DNA of 5,212 nt, taken from assembly GCA_937998635.1 (NCBI GenBank), contig CALLDA010000076.1, forward strand, positions 1 to 5,212. The letters run 5' to 3'. This document shows positions 5,179-5,212 of the stretch, piece by piece (position 1 is the stretch's first letter; every line of letters begins with the position of its first letter). The stretch comes from an uncultured Pseudomonadales bacterium (GTDB lineage Bacteria; Pseudomonadota; Gammaproteobacteria; Pseudomonadales; Porticoccaceae). The notes under the pieces were generated by a model. The model ran no database searches, had not been told where the DNA came from, and saw only the letters and a list, made by a program, of their open reading frames with translations. A program made the position numbers and the translations under genes.

Positions 5179-5212
5179 AATATGTTCCAAAATCCCTTCT
5201 AATTCGTCGACG
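5173..5212 (-). CDS. parB: Probable chromosome-partitioning protein ParB (C-terminal tail only)
   Basis: Only the last 12 residues before a TAA stop (5173-5175) are inside the window: VDELEGILEHIK. This resembles the extreme C-terminus of gammaproteobacterial ParB (SLDEL-GIL-HI type), the end of the dimerisation domain. ParB binds parS sites near the origin and spreads to organise segregation with ParA. The identification leans on this short match and on the common parA-parB-atpI gene order outside the enterics. The gene is co-directional with the atp operon, with 183 bp between its stop and the atpI start. The 5' part lies to the right of the window. Confidence 0.65.
   Translation of the reverse strand, partial: VDELEGILEHIK

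Noticed and set aside
1..5212. Mobile elements, CRISPR arrays, tRNA or rRNA genes
   Set aside because: The window is almost filled by intact atp genes in standard order; no long repeats, transposase-like frames or RNA gene folds were seen.

Overview
This window is the front part of a bacterial F-type H+-ATP synthase (atp/unc) operon, read entirely on the minus strand. In transcription order, from the right edge to the left, it holds the last codons of a probable parB, then a strong sigma70-type promoter, atpI, atpB (a), atpE (c), atpF (b), atpH (delta), atpA (alpha) and the first ~206 codons of atpG (gamma). The window ends inside atpG; atpD (beta) and atpC (epsilon) would be expected just beyond position 1, but they are not visible here.

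The organism is probably a gammaproteobacterium. The deduced proteins match the E. coli/Pseudomonas subunits closely in length and motif: b is 156 aa, delta 178 aa and alpha 514 aa. The c subunit has the Asp-type helix 2 (GLVDAVPMIG) typical of Pseudomonas and related marine lineages. A ParB-like tail directly ahead of atpI fits the gidA-gidB-parA-parB-atpIBEFHAGDC order common outside the enterics. Base composition is moderate, so a marine or Cellvibrio/Pseudomonas-type lineage is plausible, but the genus cannot be named from this sequence alone.

Layout: 5173-5212 parB tail; 4990-5172 intergenic region with the promoter (-35 TTGATT, 17-bp spacer, -10 TATAAT) and a GC-only discriminator; 4588-4989 atpI; 108-bp gap; 3658-4479 atpB; 101-bp gap with an A/C-rich leader and a short imperfect tandem repeat before a strong atpE ribosome binding site; 3323-3556 atpE; 49-bp gap with a 6-bp-stem hairpin; 2803-3273 atpF (GTG start); 8-bp gap; 2258-2794 atpH; 16-bp gap; 697-2241 atpA; 76-bp gap; 1-620 atpG (partial). 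No stretch over 300 bases lacks a gene.

Together a, b and c form the membrane Fo motor, and alpha, gamma and delta (with beta and epsilon outside the window) form the F1 head, rotor shaft and stator link. AtpI is an accessory membrane protein that helps assemble the c-ring. All key functional residues examined are intact (a-subunit Arg213, c-subunit Asp58, alpha P-loop Lys176 and arginine finger Arg377). This is an ordinary, intact housekeeping locus, and I found no sign of a novel system. The points worth a second look are regulatory: the stringent-type promoter, the atpE leader and the hairpin behind atpE. A possible family-atypical Gln in AtpI also deserves a check.
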